Part shown: positions 15,456-25,805 of the stretch, in pieces
How positions within the stretch are numbered: position 1 is the first letter of the stretch
How the letters are laid out: each line of letters begins with the position of its first letter
NCBI GenBank assembly: GCA_027082925.1
Contig: JALWTD010000018.1
Location: 359,746-423,745 of the forward strand
Length of the DNA: 64,000 nucleotides
Reading direction: 5' to 3'
DNA from: Flavobacteriaceae bacterium
Lineage (GTDB): Bacteria; Bacteroidota; Bacteroidia; Flavobacteriales; Flavobacteriaceae
Notes under the pieces: model-generated
What the model was told of the DNA's origin: nothing
Database searches by the model: none
Seen by the model: only the letters and a program-made list of their open reading frames with translations
Made by a program: the position numbers and the translations under genes

Positions 15456-17126
15456 ATGTGCGGAATAGTTTGTGCTTTTGAATTAAAAGAGAAAACAGGA
15501 GGATTACGACCTCAGTTACTTGAAATGTCTAAAAAAATACGGCATAGAGGTCCGGATTGGAGTGGTATTTTTGCTAATGAAAAGGCTATTTTGGCTCACG
15601 AACGTTTGGCAATTGTAGATCCTGCTTCTGGAAAACAACCTTTATTTAGCGAAGATGGAAAATTGGTGTTGGCAGCAAATGGTGAAATTTACAATCATCA
15701 AGAATTAAGAAAACAATTTGAAGGCAGTTATAATTTTCAAACAGCCTCAGATTGTGAAGTGATTTTGGCATTGTATAAAGAAAAAGGTGCTGATTTTATA
15801 GATGAGATGAACGGTATTTTTGGATTTGCCTTGTACGATATTGAAAACGATGAGTACTTTATTGCTCGTGACCATATGGGAATAATTCCATTGTACATGG
15901 GATGGGATCAAAACGGAACGTTTTATGTAGCTTCTGAATTAAAAGCTTTAGAAGGGTATTGTACAAAAATAGAGTTGTTTCCTCCGGGGCATTATTTATC
16001 AAGTAAAGATGGAAAACTTACACAATGGTATCATAGAGATTGGATGGATTATAAGGCGGTAAAAGAAAATCAAACCAGTATTGATGAAATTAAAGATGCT
16101 TTAGAGGCTGCGGTACACCGTCAGCTTATGTCTGATGTACCGTACGGAGTATTGCTTTCAGGAGGTTTAGATTCTTCTGTTACGTCTGCAATTGCTAAAA
16201 AATATGCTGAAAAGAGAGTAGAATCTGGAGATACGCAAGATGCTTGGTGGCCTCAGCTACATTCTTTTTCGGTAGGATTAGAAGGTTCACCAGATTTGGA
16301 AGCGGCAAAAAAAGTAGCAGATTATATAGGTACAGTACACCATGAAATAAAATTTACCATTCAAGAAGGCTTAGATGCCATTAGAGATGTTATTTACAAT
16401 TTAGAAACGTACGATATAACAACAATTCGCGCTTCAACGCCTATGTATTTAATGGCCCGTGTTATTAAATCTATGGGTGTAAAAATGGTACTTTCGGGAG
16501 AAGGAGCCGACGAGTTGTTTGGAGGTTACTTGTACTTTCATAAGGCACCTAGCGCCGAAGAGTTTCATAAAGAAACAGTGCGTAAATTAAAAAAATTACA
16601 TATGTATGATTGCCTAAGAGCAAATAAATCTTTGGCAGCATGGGGAATTGAAGGTCGTGTGCCATTTTTAGATAAGGAATTTATGGATGTAGCAATGCGC
16701 ATAAACCCACAAGATAAAATGATTAATAGAGAACGTATGGAGAAGTGGGTTGTGCGTAAAGCGTTTGAAAGTTATTTGCCCGAAAGTGTTGCTTGGAGAC
16801 AAAAAGAACAATTTTCTGACGGTGTAGGGTATAGTTGGATTGATACTTTAAAAGAGATTGTAGAGAAGGAAGTTACCGATGAACAATTAAAAAATGCCAA
16901 ATACAAATTTCCAATTCAAACACCTACATCTAAAGAAGAGTTTTATTACCGTTCTATATTTACAGAACACTTTCCATCAGATACGGCTGCATTAAGTGTA
17001 CCGCAAGAGGCATCTGTTGCTTGTAGTACTAAAATAGCTTTAGAGTGGGATGAGAGTTTTAAAAATATGAACGATCCATCAGGAAGAGCCGTAGCTTTTG
17101 TTCATACCGATGCGTATGAAAAATAA
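15456..17126 (+). CDS. asnB: Asparagine synthase (glutamine-hydrolysing), AsnB type
   Basis: A 556-residue class II amidotransferase making asparagine from aspartate, glutamine and ATP. It begins MCGIVCAF, so Cys2 is the free N-terminal nucleophile after Met removal. The glutaminase domain (1 to about 200) contains RGPDWSG and AANGEIYNH; the synthetase domain has the PP-loop LLSGGLDSSV (about residue 232) and SGEGADELFGGYLYF. Length and order match E. coli AsnB. A terminator follows at 17143-17172. Confidence 0.96.
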   Translation: MCGIVCAFELKEKTGGLRPQLLEMSKKIRHRGPDWSGIFANEKAILAHERLAIVDPASGKQPLFSEDGKLVLAANGEIYNHQELRKQFEGSYNFQTASDCEVILALYKEKGADFIDEMNGIFGFALYDIENDEYFIARDHMGIIPLYMGWDQNGTFYVASELKALEGYCTKIELFPPGHYLSSKDGKLTQWYHRDWMDYKAVKENQTSIDEIKDALEAAVHRQLMSDVPYGVLLSGGLDSSVTSAIAKKYAEKRVESGDTQDAWWPQLHSFSVGLEGSPDLEAAKKVADYIGTVHHEIKFTIQEGLDAIRDVIYNLETYDITTIRASTPMYLMARVIKSMGVKMVLSGEGADELFGGYLYFHKAPSAEEFHKETVRKLKKLHMYDCLRANKSLAAWGIEGRVPFLDKEFMDVAMRINPQDKMINRERMEKWVVRKAFESYLPESVAWRQKEQFSDGVGYSWIDTLKEIVEKEVTDEQLKNAKYKFPIQTPTSKEEFYYRSIFTEHFPSDTAALSVPQEASVACSTKIALEWDESFKNMNDPSGRAVAFVHTDAYEK

Positions 17127-17142
17127 ATTTTGATTTGATTAA

Positions 17143-17172
17143 AAAAATCCGAGGTTATTCTCCGGATTTTTT
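17143..17172 (+). terminator. Terminator after asnB
   Basis: AAAAATCCG / CGGATTTTT stem with a small internal loop around GAGGTTATTCTC, followed by a T run. It lies 16 bp past the asnB stop codon. Confidence 0.8.
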
Positions 17173-17281
17173 TGTTAAAACGCTCTAAATCAAAAAAACT
17201 ATTAAAGTTTCTAAAAAAAATGTATTTTAGCCAGAAATAATTTTATAGAGAAGTAAAATTAGAATAATTAAAAGTAAAAAA

Positions 17282-17803
17282 ATGAAAAAAACAGTATTAG
17301 CATTAGCAGTAATTTTTGCAATTGGATTTACATCTTGTAAAGAAACGAAGAAAGAAGAACTTAAGGAGGAAACAAAAAAAGAAGCCGTAGCTGAAGTAAC
17401 AAAAGAAGAAGCTGCCGCAAGTGTTTACCAATGTCCTATGGATTGTGAAAAAGGGAAAACATACGCTGAACCTGGATCGTGTCCTGTATGTAAAATGGAT
17501 TTAAAAGAGGTAAAAGCTGATGGAACAAAACCTGCTTGTACTAAAAAGGCAGACTGTAACAAAAAAGATTGCACTAAAAAAGATTGTGGTAAAAAGAAAT
17601 CTGCTTGCAACAAGAAAGACTATACAAAGAAAGATTGCGCTAAAAAAACAGCTTGCAATAAAAAAGACTGTACAAAGAAAGATTGTGCTAAAAAAACAGC
17701 TTGTAACAAAAAAGACTGTAACAAAAAAGATTGCGCTAAAAAAACAGCATGCAATAAAAAAGATTGTAATAAAGCATCTTGTGCAGAGAAAAAAGCTGCA
17801 TAA
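17282..17803 (+). CDS. Lipoprotein with heavy-metal-binding domain and Cys/Lys tandem-repeat tail
   Basis: A 173-residue predicted lipoprotein (signal to IGFTSC, lipid-accepting Cys about 19), a charged Lys/Glu linker, then one heavy-metal-binding domain (YQCPMDCEKG...PGSCPVCKMDL, about residues 46-80) of the kind found with metal efflux proteins. The rest, residues about 85-173, is a tandem repeat of KKTACNKKDCTKKDCA-like units, 16 residues (48 bp) long, holding 15 cysteines, nearly all spaced five or six apart; one repeat has Tyr in place of Cys. This resembles a metallothionein-like metal sponge on the cell surface or periplasmic face. Function is inferred from composition only. The repeats should make the length variable between strains. 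Confidence 0.8.
   Translation: MKKTVLALAVIFAIGFTSCKETKKEELKEETKKEAVAEVTKEEAAASVYQCPMDCEKGKTYAEPGSCPVCKMDLKEVKADGTKPACTKKADCNKKDCTKKDCGKKKSACNKKDYTKKDCAKKTACNKKDCTKKDCAKKTACNKKDCNKKDCAKKTACNKKDCNKASCAEKKAA
17596..17790 (+). repeat. 48-bp coding tandem repeat (Cys/Lys units)
   Basis: About four diverged copies of a 48-bp unit encoding KKTACNKKDC[TN]KKDCA, differing mostly at synonymous third positions (gattgc/gattgt, aacaaa/aataaa). The synonymous variation argues that the amino-acid repeat, not only the DNA, is maintained. Confidence 0.8.
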
Positions 17804-17847
17804 CAATCAATTTAATTCGATTTTAAAAAAATAAAATCTATATTTAA

Positions 17848-17872
17848 ACCACTCTAAGAAGAGTGGTTTTTT
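17848..17872 (+). terminator. Terminator after the Cys/Lys-repeat lipoprotein gene
   Basis: ACCACTCT / AGAGTGGT with a 4-nt loop, then a T run. The recQ start codon lies 21 bp downstream. Confidence 0.85.
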
Positions 17873-17892
17873 GTTGTAATTACAAATATAAA

Positions 17893-20019
17893 ATGCTAGA
17901 AAAAGAATATCAGTCGCAATTACTACCAACCTTAAAAAAGTACTTTGGCTACGACCGTTTTAGAAAACAACAGCAAGAGATTATAACTTCGGTGCTTTTA
18001 AAAAAAGACAACCTAGTTGTTATGCCTACAGGTGGAGGTAAATCTATATGTTTCCAATTGCCGGCATTGCTATTTGACGGAATAACAATTGTTATTTCTC
18101 CTCTAATTGCACTTATGAAAGATCAGGTAGATGGGCTTAAGGCAAATGGAGTTCAAGCAGCATTTTTTAATAGTAGTCAAGATAAATTTGCACAAGAAGA
18201 AATCTTTAGCCGGGTTCGTGAAAAGAAATTGAAAATTCTTTACGTAGCTCCGGAGAGTTTACAACTTTTAGAAATATTACTTACAGAAGAGTATGTGAGT
18301 TGTATTGCAATTGATGAAGCTCATTGCATATCTTCTTGGGGACATGATTTTAGACCATCTTACCAGCAATTGGGCTTTTTAAAAGAAACACTGCCAAACA
18401 CACCAATTATAGCGTTAACAGCTACTGCCGATAAGGCCACAAGAGAAGACATACTACAACAATTAAACATACCTAATGCCACCCAATTCTTAGCCTCTTT
18501 TGATAGAAAAAATATAGAATTAGAAGTGCGTCTTGCAAATGATAGGATTACTCAAATAGGTGCATTTATTAACAAAGCAGCTACAGATTCGGGTATTATA
18601 TATTGTTTAAGCAGAAAATCTACCGAACAACTAGCAACTAAATTACAACAACACGGATTTAAAGCCGCGGCTTATCATGCCGGATTGAGTTTTGCTGAAC
18701 GAACCCAAACACAAGAAGATTTTATTTATGATAAAATACAAGTAGTTTGTGCAACCATTGCCTTCGGAATGGGAATAGATAAGTCTAATGTACGATGGGT
18801 AATACACTACAATATGCCTAAAAATATTGAAGGTTATTATCAAGAAATAGGACGCTGCGGAAGAGATGGCTTACCGGCAAAAGCATTGTTGTTTCATAGT
18901 TATTCTGACGTGATACAGTTGCGGAAATTTATTGACAATGCTAGTAATAAAGAAGTTCAGATGGCAAAACTTGAGCGAATGAAACAATTTGCCGAAGCAA
19001 CTACTTGCCGAAGAAAAATTTTACTGAGTTATTTTGGAGAATTATTAGAAAATAACTGTGGAAATTGTGATGTGTGTAAAAACCCTCCTCAATTTTTTGA
19101 CGGAACTGTTATTGCTCAAAAAGCACTTTCGGTAATAGCCAGATTAAAAGAATCTGAAGCTATGGGAGTTGTAATTGACGTACTTAGAGGTGCACAAAAC
19201 AGTATAGTTTTAGAACGAGGTTATCACAAGCTAAAATCTTATGGAGTAGGTAAAAATATTTCATGGAACCACTGGCAACAGTATATTATTCAAATAATAA
19301 ATCAAGGTTACTGCGAAATAGCATTTCATAAAAATAATGCACTGCAACTTACCGAATTTTCTAAAAAAGTACTTTTTCAAAACGCAAAATTGTATTTAAC
19401 AACTCCGGTTGAATACAAAAAGAGTGTAGCTACTTCTGTAAAAGTTAGCCATAAAATGTCAAAAGCAATTACATTATTTGAGCGTCTTAAGAAACTACGG
19501 CATCAAATTTCTTTAGAAGAAAAGATTCCGGCGTATTTAATTTTTAATGATGCAACACTTAGAGATATGGAGAAAAAACAACCAATTACCGAAACAGAAA
19601 TGTTAGCAGTAAGTGGAGTTGGTCAGCAAAAGATGAAGGTTTATGGTTCTAAATTTTTAACAGAGATTATCGCTTTTTTAGAAGTGAAAAAACCGGTAAA
19701 AAAAAAGAAAAAGAAAAAAGAAGATACATTAATAACTACGTATAAATTGTATGAAGAAGGATTGTCTGTTACAGAAATTGCAGCATATAGAAACTTAAAA
19801 CCCGCTACAATATTTTCTCATTTAAGTAAGCTTTATGACAAAGGAAAAGCAATAGACATATTTAAAATAGTAACAGCACAAGAAGTTATAGAAATAAAAA
19901 AAGCACAAGAGCTATTGCCAAAAACAGCATCGTTAAAAGAGTATTTCGAATATTTAAAAGAAGAAATACCATACGATAAAATTAGACTTACTTTAACCGT
20001 TTTAAATGGTGAAGGTTAG
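17893..20019 (+). CDS. recQ: ATP-dependent DNA helicase RecQ
   Basis: A 708-residue RecQ helicase acting in recombination and fork repair. The start is set at MLEKEYQSQL; an in-frame GTG 30 bp upstream overlaps the preceding terminator. Motifs in order: Walker A PTGGGKS (near residue 48), DEAH box IDEAHCISSWGHDFR, motif III ALTATAD, motif VI YYQEIGRCGRDG, the zinc-binding RQC part with CRRKILLSYFGE and CGNCDVC, a winged helix, and an HRDC domain (about 515-595). A lysine-rich linker and an extra helix-turn-helix-like C-terminal domain (SVTEIAAYRNLKPATIFSH) follow, as in other Bacteroidota RecQ. Confidence 0.96.
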   Translation: MLEKEYQSQLLPTLKKYFGYDRFRKQQQEIITSVLLKKDNLVVMPTGGGKSICFQLPALLFDGITIVISPLIALMKDQVDGLKANGVQAAFFNSSQDKFAQEEIFSRVREKKLKILYVAPESLQLLEILLTEEYVSCIAIDEAHCISSWGHDFRPSYQQLGFLKETLPNTPIIALTATADKATREDILQQLNIPNATQFLASFDRKNIELEVRLANDRITQIGAFINKAATDSGIIYCLSRKSTEQLATKLQQHGFKAAAYHAGLSFAERTQTQEDFIYDKIQVVCATIAFGMGIDKSNVRWVIHYNMPKNIEGYYQEIGRCGRDGLPAKALLFHSYSDVIQLRKFIDNASNKEVQMAKLERMKQFAEATTCRRKILLSYFGELLENNCGNCDVCKNPPQFFDGTVIAQKALSVIARLKESEAMGVVIDVLRGAQNSIVLERGYHKLKSYGVGKNISWNHWQQYIIQIINQGYCEIAFHKNNALQLTEFSKKVLFQNAKLYLTTPVEYKKSVATSVKVSHKMSKAITLFERLKKLRHQISLEEKIPAYLIFNDATLRDMEKKQPITETEMLAVSGVGQQKMKVYGSKFLTEIIAFLEVKKPVKKKKKKKEDTLITTYKLYEEGLSVTEIAAYRNLKPATIFSHLSKLYDKGKAIDIFKIVTAQEVIEIKKAQELLPKTASLKEYFEYLKEEIPYDKIRLTLTVLNGEG

Positions 20020-20111
20020 CTTATTATAATTTGTAGGCAGAATTTCATAACTATTTGTTAAAAGAAATAGATGTGTATTTTTTAAATGGTTAAAACACTT
20101 ATCTTCGCGGC

Positions 20112-20345
20112 ATGGGATTAACAAATAATGATATTTTAAAAAAATTACGAGTAGCTCTAAAACTTAGAGATGATGATATTGTAAAAATTTGCAATTTGGT
20201 TGATTTTAAAGTTTCTAAGAGTGAACTAGGTGCATTTTTTAGAAATGAAAGTCATCCAAAATATAAAGAATGTGGAGATCAAATATTGCGTAATTTTTTA
20301 AACGGACTGGTAATTCACCTTAGAGGACCTATGCCTAAAAAATAA
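20112..20345 (+). CDS. DUF1456 family protein (single-repeat form)
   Basis: A 77-residue protein with the DUF1456 pattern LTNNDILKKLRVALKLRDDDIV...LGAFFRNESHPKY.ECGDQILRNFLNGL. E. coli YehS has two tandem copies of this unit (about 156 residues); here only one is present, which suggests that it dimerises or that the single copy suffices. Function unknown. TATCTTCG at 20100-20107, a near match to the -7 element, lies only 4 bp before the ATG, so the message may be leaderless. Confidence 0.82.
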   Translation: MGLTNNDILKKLRVALKLRDDDIVKICNLVDFKVSKSELGAFFRNESHPKYKECGDQILRNFLNGLVIHLRGPMPKK

Positions 20346-20362
20346 CTTCGTTTTTATTGCCG

Positions 20363-20983
20363 ATGAAAAGAGCCACTAAAATTCAAAAAAAATCAAGATT
20401 AAAACTATTACACCAGTACTATTCGTATACTGGCTTTTATGCTTTTATAGGGAATAGTTTAAAAAAATCGATACTTCCTGTATTTTTTACAATTGTTGGG
20501 GTTGTATTGTTTAATAAATACATTTACAATATTAGCGAAGGATTGCAATATATGACTGAAACATTTTCAGATACAGGTATATTTGCCGTGTTTTTTGCTT
20601 CCGAATCGTTTTTAGGATTGCTTCCTCCCGAAATATTTATTGCGTGGTCTAAAAAAACCTCGGTTCCTATTTTTAGTTTGGGACTTTTGGCAATACTATC
20701 TTACATAGGAGGTATGATTTCTTATTTTATAGGAAAAGCAATACTCAAATTTAATTTTATTAAAAGCTATCTGGAAAATAAAATGGCTAAGCATTTAAAA
20801 AATGCAAGCAAATGGGGTGGATTTTTAATTGCCATAGGCGCATTATTTCCTTTGCCTTTTTCTATAACCTGTATGGCAGGTGGAATGATAAAACTTCCCT
20901 TTAAACAAGTTTTGTTATACGGATCTTTACGTTTTGTTCGCTTTGCTATTTACGGTGTTGCTATTTTTCAGATGATTAAATAG
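20363..20983 (+). CDS. DedA/VTT-like (YqaA-type) membrane protein
   Basis: A 206-residue integral membrane protein with four to five helices. Strings such as FFASESFLGLLPPEIFIAW, SYIGGMISYFIGKAIL and GALFPLPFSITCMAGGMIKLPF recall the VTT/SNARE-associated (DedA) family of lipid-scramblase-like transporters, with a helix-breaking proline-rich re-entrant segment. ATG at 20363 (MKRATKIQKKS) is preferred to a TTG 6 bp upstream. It follows the DUF1456 gene by 17 bp and may share its transcript. Confidence 0.72.
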   Translation: MKRATKIQKKSRLKLLHQYYSYTGFYAFIGNSLKKSILPVFFTIVGVVLFNKYIYNISEGLQYMTETFSDTGIFAVFFASESFLGLLPPEIFIAWSKKTSVPIFSLGLLAILSYIGGMISYFIGKAILKFNFIKSYLENKMAKHLKNASKWGGFLIAIGALFPLPFSITCMAGGMIKLPFKQVLLYGSLRFVRFAIYGVAIFQMIK

Positions 20984-20989
20984 TTGTTG

Positions 20990-21439
20990 TTACCTGTCTT
21001 TTGGAGCCAAAATAGGATTGTTTTCAATTACATTTGACAATACAATATGCGTTTTTGTTTCTCCATAAGCAATAAGCTGATCTATAAACTGCTCCAAATG
21101 CTTTTGATTGTTTAAAACAACTTCCATGATAATATTTTCATTTCCTGTAATTCGATAACAGTTTATAACCTCATTAAATTCTCTTACCTTTTCAATAAAA
21201 GGTTTTAGTTTCCCCATGAAAGCGCGTAATGTAATAATTGCTTTTAGTTGATGACCTGTTTCAGAATGAGAAACTTTGGCAAAATAGCCTTCTATAATTC
21301 CTAGATCTTCCATTTTTCGAATGCGCTCAGCAACGGCAGGAGAAGTAATGCCAACTTTTTCGGCAATTTTAGTGTTTGATTGTCGAGCATCTTTTTGTAA
21401 ACACGATAGAATTTTCCAACTAATAGTATCTAACTTCAT
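20990..21439 (-). CDS. Lrp/AsnC-family transcriptional regulator
   Basis: A 149-residue Lrp-type regulator: N-terminal helix-turn-helix (LDTISWKILSCLQKDARQSNTKIAEKVGITSPAVAERIRKMEDLGII) and a C-terminal RAM ligand-binding domain (about 70-140, with RITGNENIIMEVV). It ends 6 bp from the convergent DedA-like gene. It is divergent from the gene at 21556, with a 116-bp AT-rich region between them that contains the direct repeat AATACGAAATACGA, a possible binding site for this protein. Confidence 0.92.
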   Translation of the reverse strand: MKLDTISWKILSCLQKDARQSNTKIAEKVGITSPAVAERIRKMEDLGIIEGYFAKVSHSETGHQLKAIITLRAFMGKLKPFIEKVREFNEVINCYRITGNENIIMEVVLNNQKHLEQFIDQLIAYGETKTHIVLSNVIENNPILAPKDR

Positions 21440-21530
21440 TTTTTAAAGTTTTTTAGGTAAAGATATAATATTTTTAATTTTTTTAGCATTATAACTTTAA
21501 ATACGAAATACGAAATATTTTTATACAAAC

Positions 21531-21538
21531 TAATTTTG
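21531..21538 (+). promoter_or_regulatory. -7 promoter element for the gene at 21556
   Basis: TAATTTTG fits TAnnTTTG and ends 17 bp before the ATG, a distance seen at several other genes in the window (for example 47198-47205 and 59308-59315). Confidence 0.55.
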
Positions 21539-21555
21539 TAAAGTAAAACGCAAGT

Positions 21556-21954
21556 ATGTATTCGGCTCAAAATAAGAATATTAAAAAGTTGACCATTTAT
21601 AAAAAAGCACTGGAAGTTTTTAAGCTTTCACGGCTTATTGCTATGTACATAACAGATGATAAAGATATACTATCAATGTACTTATCTAAAAGACGTTGCG
21701 ATAAATATGCTGATAATTTGGTGATGAATGCTTTAAATTTGGTGCCTAAAATAGTTGAAACTGAAATTCAGGAAGACCGTAGTTTAAAGTTGAGACAAGC
21801 AAAATCACTTCACGACTGTATAGAAACCATTTACCAAGATTGTACCCGCCTTGAAATGACTAGAGTAAAAGGAAAAGATTTTATACAACTGCTTAAAAAA
21901 GAGTTGAACAGTTTACGAAAAATTCACAAAAGCTACGTAAGCTCTTTACTGTAA
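21556..21954 (+). CDS. Predicted all-helical protein of unknown function (four-helix-bundle-like)
   Basis: A 132-residue soluble, strongly helical and charged protein (pattern KALEVFKLSRLIAMYI... YADNLVMNALNLVPKIVETEIQ... CIETIYQDCTRLEM...ELNSLRKIHKSYV). The layout of four amphipathic helices recalls the four-helix-bundle / 23S rRNA intervening-sequence protein family, but the match is weak and I do not assign a function. It is divergent from the Lrp regulator and ends directly against the convergent icmF gene (stop codons abut at 21954/21955). Confidence 0.6.
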   Translation: MYSAQNKNIKKLTIYKKALEVFKLSRLIAMYITDDKDILSMYLSKRRCDKYADNLVMNALNLVPKIVETEIQEDRSLKLRQAKSLHDCIETIYQDCTRLEMTRVKGKDFIQLLKKELNSLRKIHKSYVSSLL

Positions 21955-24900
21955 TTACATATTTCTTCTGTATTGTCCTCCAACATGAAATAAAGCTTCT
22001 GTTATTTGTCCTATAGAACATACTTTACAAGCTTCCATTAGCTGTTCAAAAATATTTTCATTTTGTACCGATTTTTCTTGTAATAACTTTAACTGTTCTT
22101 CTGCCTTTTTTGCATTTCCTTTATTTAAGTTTTTTACAACAGTAATTTGGTATTGTTTTTCTTCTTCAGTAGCTCTAATAACTTCTTTAGGAATTTCTGT
22201 AGGAGAACCTTTACTACTTAAAAATGTATTAACTCCAATAATTGGAAATTCTCCGGTATGTTTAAGAGTTTCGTAGTATAAACTTTCTTCTTGAATTTTG
22301 CTTCTTTGGTACATTGTTTCCATAGCACCAAGCACGCCACCTCTTTCGGTTATTCTATCAAATTCGGCATATACAGCTTCTTCTACCAAATCGGTAAGTT
22401 CTTCTATAATAAAAGCACCTTGAATAGGGTTTTCGTTTTTGGTTAAGCCTAACTCTTTATTAATAATTAGCTGAATTGCCATTGCTCTACGTACGCTTTC
22501 TTCAGTTGGTGTGGTAATGGCTTCGTCGTATGCGTTGGTGTGTAAGCTATTGCAATTATCATAAATAGCATACAATGCTTGAAGCGTTGTTCTAATATCA
22601 TTAAAATCAATTTCTTGAGCATGTAAAGAGCGCCCTGATGTTTGTATATGATATTTAAGCATTTGAGCTCTGTCGTTAGCGCCGTATTTTAATTTCATGG
22701 CTTTTGCCCAAATTCTTCGAGCAACACGCCCAATAACAGCATATTCCGGATCAACTCCGTTTGAGAAAAAGAATGATAAATTTGGACCAAACTTGTTAAT
22801 ATCCATTCCTCTAGACAAATAGTATTCAACATATGTAAATCCGTTTGATAGCGTAAATGCCAATTGAGAAATTGGATTGGCACCAGCCTCGGCAATGTGA
22901 TAACCAGATATAGATACCGAATAGAAGTTTCGGACATTATTTTTTATAAAGTATGACTGTACATCTCCCATTAATCTCAAAGCAAATTCTGTTGAAAAAA
23001 TACAGGTGTTTTGTGCTTGGTCTTCTTTTAAAATATCGGCCTGAACAGTTCCTCTTACTTTTGAAATGGTTTCAAATTTAATTTTTTGATAAACCTCAAA
23101 AGGTAAAACTTGATCTCCGGTAACCCCTAATAACATAAGTCCTAACCCGTTATTTCCTTCAGGTAACTCCCCTTGATATTTAGGTCTTTCAACACCTTTT
23201 TCTTTATATATTTTCTCAATTTTTTTTGCAACTTCTTGTTCTAGTCCATTTTCAATAATGTATTTTTCACATTCTTGATCTATGGCGGCATTCATAAAAA
23301 AGCCGAGCATCATTGGCGCAGGTCCATTAATAGTCATAGAAACAGAAGTCATAGGATTGGTTAACTCAAAACCGGAATAGAGTTTTTTGGCATCATCTAA
23401 GCAGCAAATAGATACTCCGGCATTTCCAATTTTACCGTAAATATCAGGTCGCATATCAGGGTCATTACCGTAAAGTGTTACACTGTCAAAAGCTGTTGAT
23501 AATCGTTTTGCAGGCATTCCTAGACTAACATAATGAAACCTTCTATTGGTACGCTCTGGCCCACCTTCTCCGGCAAACATACGGGTTGGGTCTTCACCTG
23601 TTCTTTTAAATGGATAAATTCCTGAGGTATACGGAAATTTACCTGGTACATTTTCTTGCAATGTCCAATACAAAATATCTCCCCACGCTTCGTATTTTGG
23701 TAAGCATATTTTTGGAATATTTAGATGCGATAGCGATTTGGTATGTGTTTTTATATGAAGTTCTTTATCTCTTACTTTAAACGTATACACTTCGTTTTTA
23801 TAACGTTGCTTAGTGTTTTCCCACTGATAAATAGTATCCCAATGGTATGGATTTAAATCTTTTTTTATTTCAGTAAACTCTTTGAGTAATAATTGCAGTA
23901 AATCTGTTTTATCTGTTTTTTTATCTAAAATAAGAGCTTCATCCAGCCCTACATTTGTGAGTATGCTTTTTTCTTCTTCAAGTTTAGTATTTGTAATTGC
24001 ACAAATGGTTTTAAAAATTCCGAAAAGCTTTTGAGCAATTTCTTTCTGCGCATTTGCATAATTTGCATAGTTTCGGTTTGTCTCGGTGATTTCTGATAAA
24101 TAACGAGTTCTATTAGGAGGAATTATAAATTGCTTTTCACTCATTTCCGAAGAAATTTGAAACGAGCTTTTAAATTTAGTAGCCGATGTAATTTCATTTA
24201 TTTTATCGATAATAGCTCTGTAAAGACTATTTGTACCTGGATCGTTAAATTGAGAGGCTATTGTTCCGTAAACAGGAATTTCTTCTATTGGAGTGTCCCA
24301 TAAATTATGATTTCGAACGTATTGTTTTTTTACATCACGAAGTGCGTCTAAAGCACCTCTTTTGTCAAATTTATTGAGTGCTATTAAATCGGCAAAATCT
24401 AACATGTCAATTTTTTCAAGCTGTGTTGCAGCTCCGTACTCAGGAGTCATTACATACAAAGAAGTATCTGAATGGTCTAAAATTTCAGTATCACTTTGTC
24501 CTATACCAGATGTTTCTAAAATAATTAAATCGTAGTTTGCTGCTTGTAGAATTTGAATAGCATCGCTAACATGTTTAGAGAGCGCTAGGTTAGACTGACG
24601 TGTTGCAAGCGAGCGCATATATACCCTACCGTTTTTAATGGCATTCATTCTAATTCTATCTCCTAAAAGTGCCCCTCCTGTTTTTCGTTTAGAAGGATCT
24701 ACAGATACGATAGCGAGTGTTTTGTCAGGGAAATCAATCAAAAATCTTCTAACCAGCTCATCTACTAACGAAGATTTTCCGGCGCCACCTGTTCCCGTAA
24801 TTCCTAATACAGGTGTTTTTTCTTTAGGAGTATCAAGTTTTGAAAAATATTTTTGAAAAGTATTGTGGTTGTTTTCTGCCAAAGAAATATATCGAGCAAT

Positions 24901-25395
24901 CGTATTTACATCTTTCTTTTTAATGTTTTGTACTTCGGGAAGTTCGAGTTCAGAAACATTAAAATCGCAGCTTGAAATCATTTCGTTAATCATTCCTTGA
25001 AGCCCCATTTCTCTACCATCATCTGGAGAATAAATTCGCGTAATGCCATAATCCATTAATTCTTTAATTTCTTCCGGAAGAATAACGCCTCCGCCTCCAC
25101 CAAAAATTTTTATTTGAGGAGCTCCTTTTTCCTGAAGTAAATCGTACATATACTTAAAATACTCGTTATGACCTCCTTGATATGAAGTCATAGCAATAGC
25201 GTTGGCATCTTCTTGTATGGCACAATTAACAACTTCTTCAACACTACGGTCATGACCTAAATGAATGACTTCAACTCCGGTAGCTTGAATAATTCTTCGC
25301 ATAATGTTAATGGCAGCATCATGACCGTCAAAAAGTGATGCGGCAGTAACAATTCGAATTTTATTTTTAGGTTTGTAAGGTGCTATTTTCTCCAT
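21955..25395 (-). CDS. icmF: Fused isobutyryl-CoA mutase (IcmF): B12 domain, G-protein chaperone, mutase
   Basis: A 1146-residue fusion protein. Residues 1 to about 150 form a cobalamin-binding domain with DGHDAA (His base-off ligand). About 195-420 is a MeaB-like GTPase chaperone (P-loop [17 protein letters not shown]). About 560-1146 is the mutase barrel with [39 protein letters not shown] and GRSLHAQEI...[10 protein letters not shown]. This order and these motifs mark IcmF, which interconverts isobutyryl-CoA and n-butyryl-CoA (some relatives act on pivalyl- or isovaleryl-CoA), rather than methylmalonyl-CoA mutase. A propionyl-CoA-type carboxylase operon and a cobalamin-binding-type protein lie within 10 kb, suggesting branched-chain or odd-chain acyl-CoA breakdown. 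Confidence 0.93.
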   Translation of the reverse strand: MEKIAPYKPKNKIRIVTAASLFDGHDAAINIMRRIIQATGVEVIHLGHDRSVEEVVNCAIQEDANAIAMTSYQGGHNEYFKYMYDLLQEKGAPQIKIFGGGGGVILPEEIKELMDYGITRIYSPDDGREMGLQGMINEMISSCDFNVSELELPEVQNIKKKDVNTIARYISLAENNHNTFQKYFSKLDTPKEKTPVLGITGTGGAGKSSLVDELVRRFLIDFPDKTLAIVSVDPSKRKTGGALLGDRIRMNAIKNGRVYMRSLATRQSNLALSKHVSDAIQILQAANYDLIILETSGIGQSDTEILDHSDTSLYVMTPEYGAATQLEKIDMLDFADLIALNKFDKRGALDALRDVKKQYVRNHNLWDTPIEEIPVYGTIASQFNDPGTNSLYRAIIDKINEITSATKFKSSFQISSEMSEKQFIIPPNRTRYLSEITETNRNYANYANAQKEIAQKLFGIFKTICAITNTKLEEEKSILTNVGLDEALILDKKTDKTDLLQLLLKEFTEIKKDLNPYHWDTIYQWENTKQRYKNEVYTFKVRDKELHIKTHTKSLSHLNIPKICLPKYEAWGDILYWTLQENVPGKFPYTSGIYPFKRTGEDPTRMFAGEGGPERTNRRFHYVSLGMPAKRLSTAFDSVTLYGNDPDMRPDIYGKIGNAGVSICCLDDAKKLYSGFELTNPMTSVSMTINGPAPMMLGFFMNAAIDQECEKYIIENGLEQEVAKKIEKIYKEKGVERPKYQGELPEGNNGLGLMLLGVTGDQVLPFEVYQKIKFETISKVRGTVQADILKEDQAQNTCIFSTEFALRLMGDVQSYFIKNNVRNFYSVSISGYHIAEAGANPISQLAFTLSNGFTYVEYYLSRGMDINKFGPNLSFFFSNGVDPEYAVIGRVARRIWAKAMKLKYGANDRAQMLKYHIQTSGRSLHAQEIDFNDIRTTLQALYAIYDNCNSLHTNAYDEAITTPTEESVRRAMAIQLIINKELGLTKNENPIQGAFIIEELTDLVEEAVYAEFDRITERGGVLGAMETMYQRSKIQEESLYYETLKHTGEFPIIGVNTFLSSKGSPTEIPKEVIRATEEEKQYQITVVKNLNKGNAKKAEEQLKLLQEKSVQNENIFEQLMEACKVCSIGQITEALFHVGGQYRRNM

Positions 25396-25645
25396 AAGGC
25401 TGTTTGAATCTATGTTCGCAATTTAGCTAAAATTAATAAGTATTTTTTTTAGCGTAATTACCAACAATGCAATGTTAATTTTCAAAAAATAAAAATTAAT
25501 TATAATTAAATGCTTAACTCAGTTAAAGTTACAAAAAACTTGAAAAAACATTGTTATATTTTTAAAAATAAAAGGTAAATATGTATGTCAAATACACAAG
25601 GGTAAAGACTTTTTATTTCTTTTAAAAATTTAAATGAAATTGCAG

Positions 25646-25653
25646 TATATTTG
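25646..25653 (+). promoter_or_regulatory. Probable -7 element for hutU with long leader
   Basis: TATATTTG fits TAnnTTTG. It lies 153 bp before the hutU ATG, so the leader would be unusually long for this genome; it contains the hairpin GCCCT / AGGGC at 25715-25734. The rest of the 410-bp icmF-hutU gap is AT-rich with no other feature I can name. Confidence 0.4.
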
Positions 25654-25805
25654 TGAGCAACAGCTAAAATAAAATTTGTTGGATAGTTATCACTTCACAT
25701 ATAAAAAATGTATCGCCCTTTTATACTTTAGGGCAGATATTAGGTATCCGTAGTTTGTGTCTTTTTTTTAATTGAAAAAATACAAACAACAAAAATTTTA
25801 TAATT

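Noticed and set aside
17425..17834. Several long frames on both strands over the Cys/Lys repeat gene
   Set aside because: They are shadows of the 48-bp repeat, which is open in many frames. Only the + frame from 17282 has a lipoprotein signal and a metal-binding domain.
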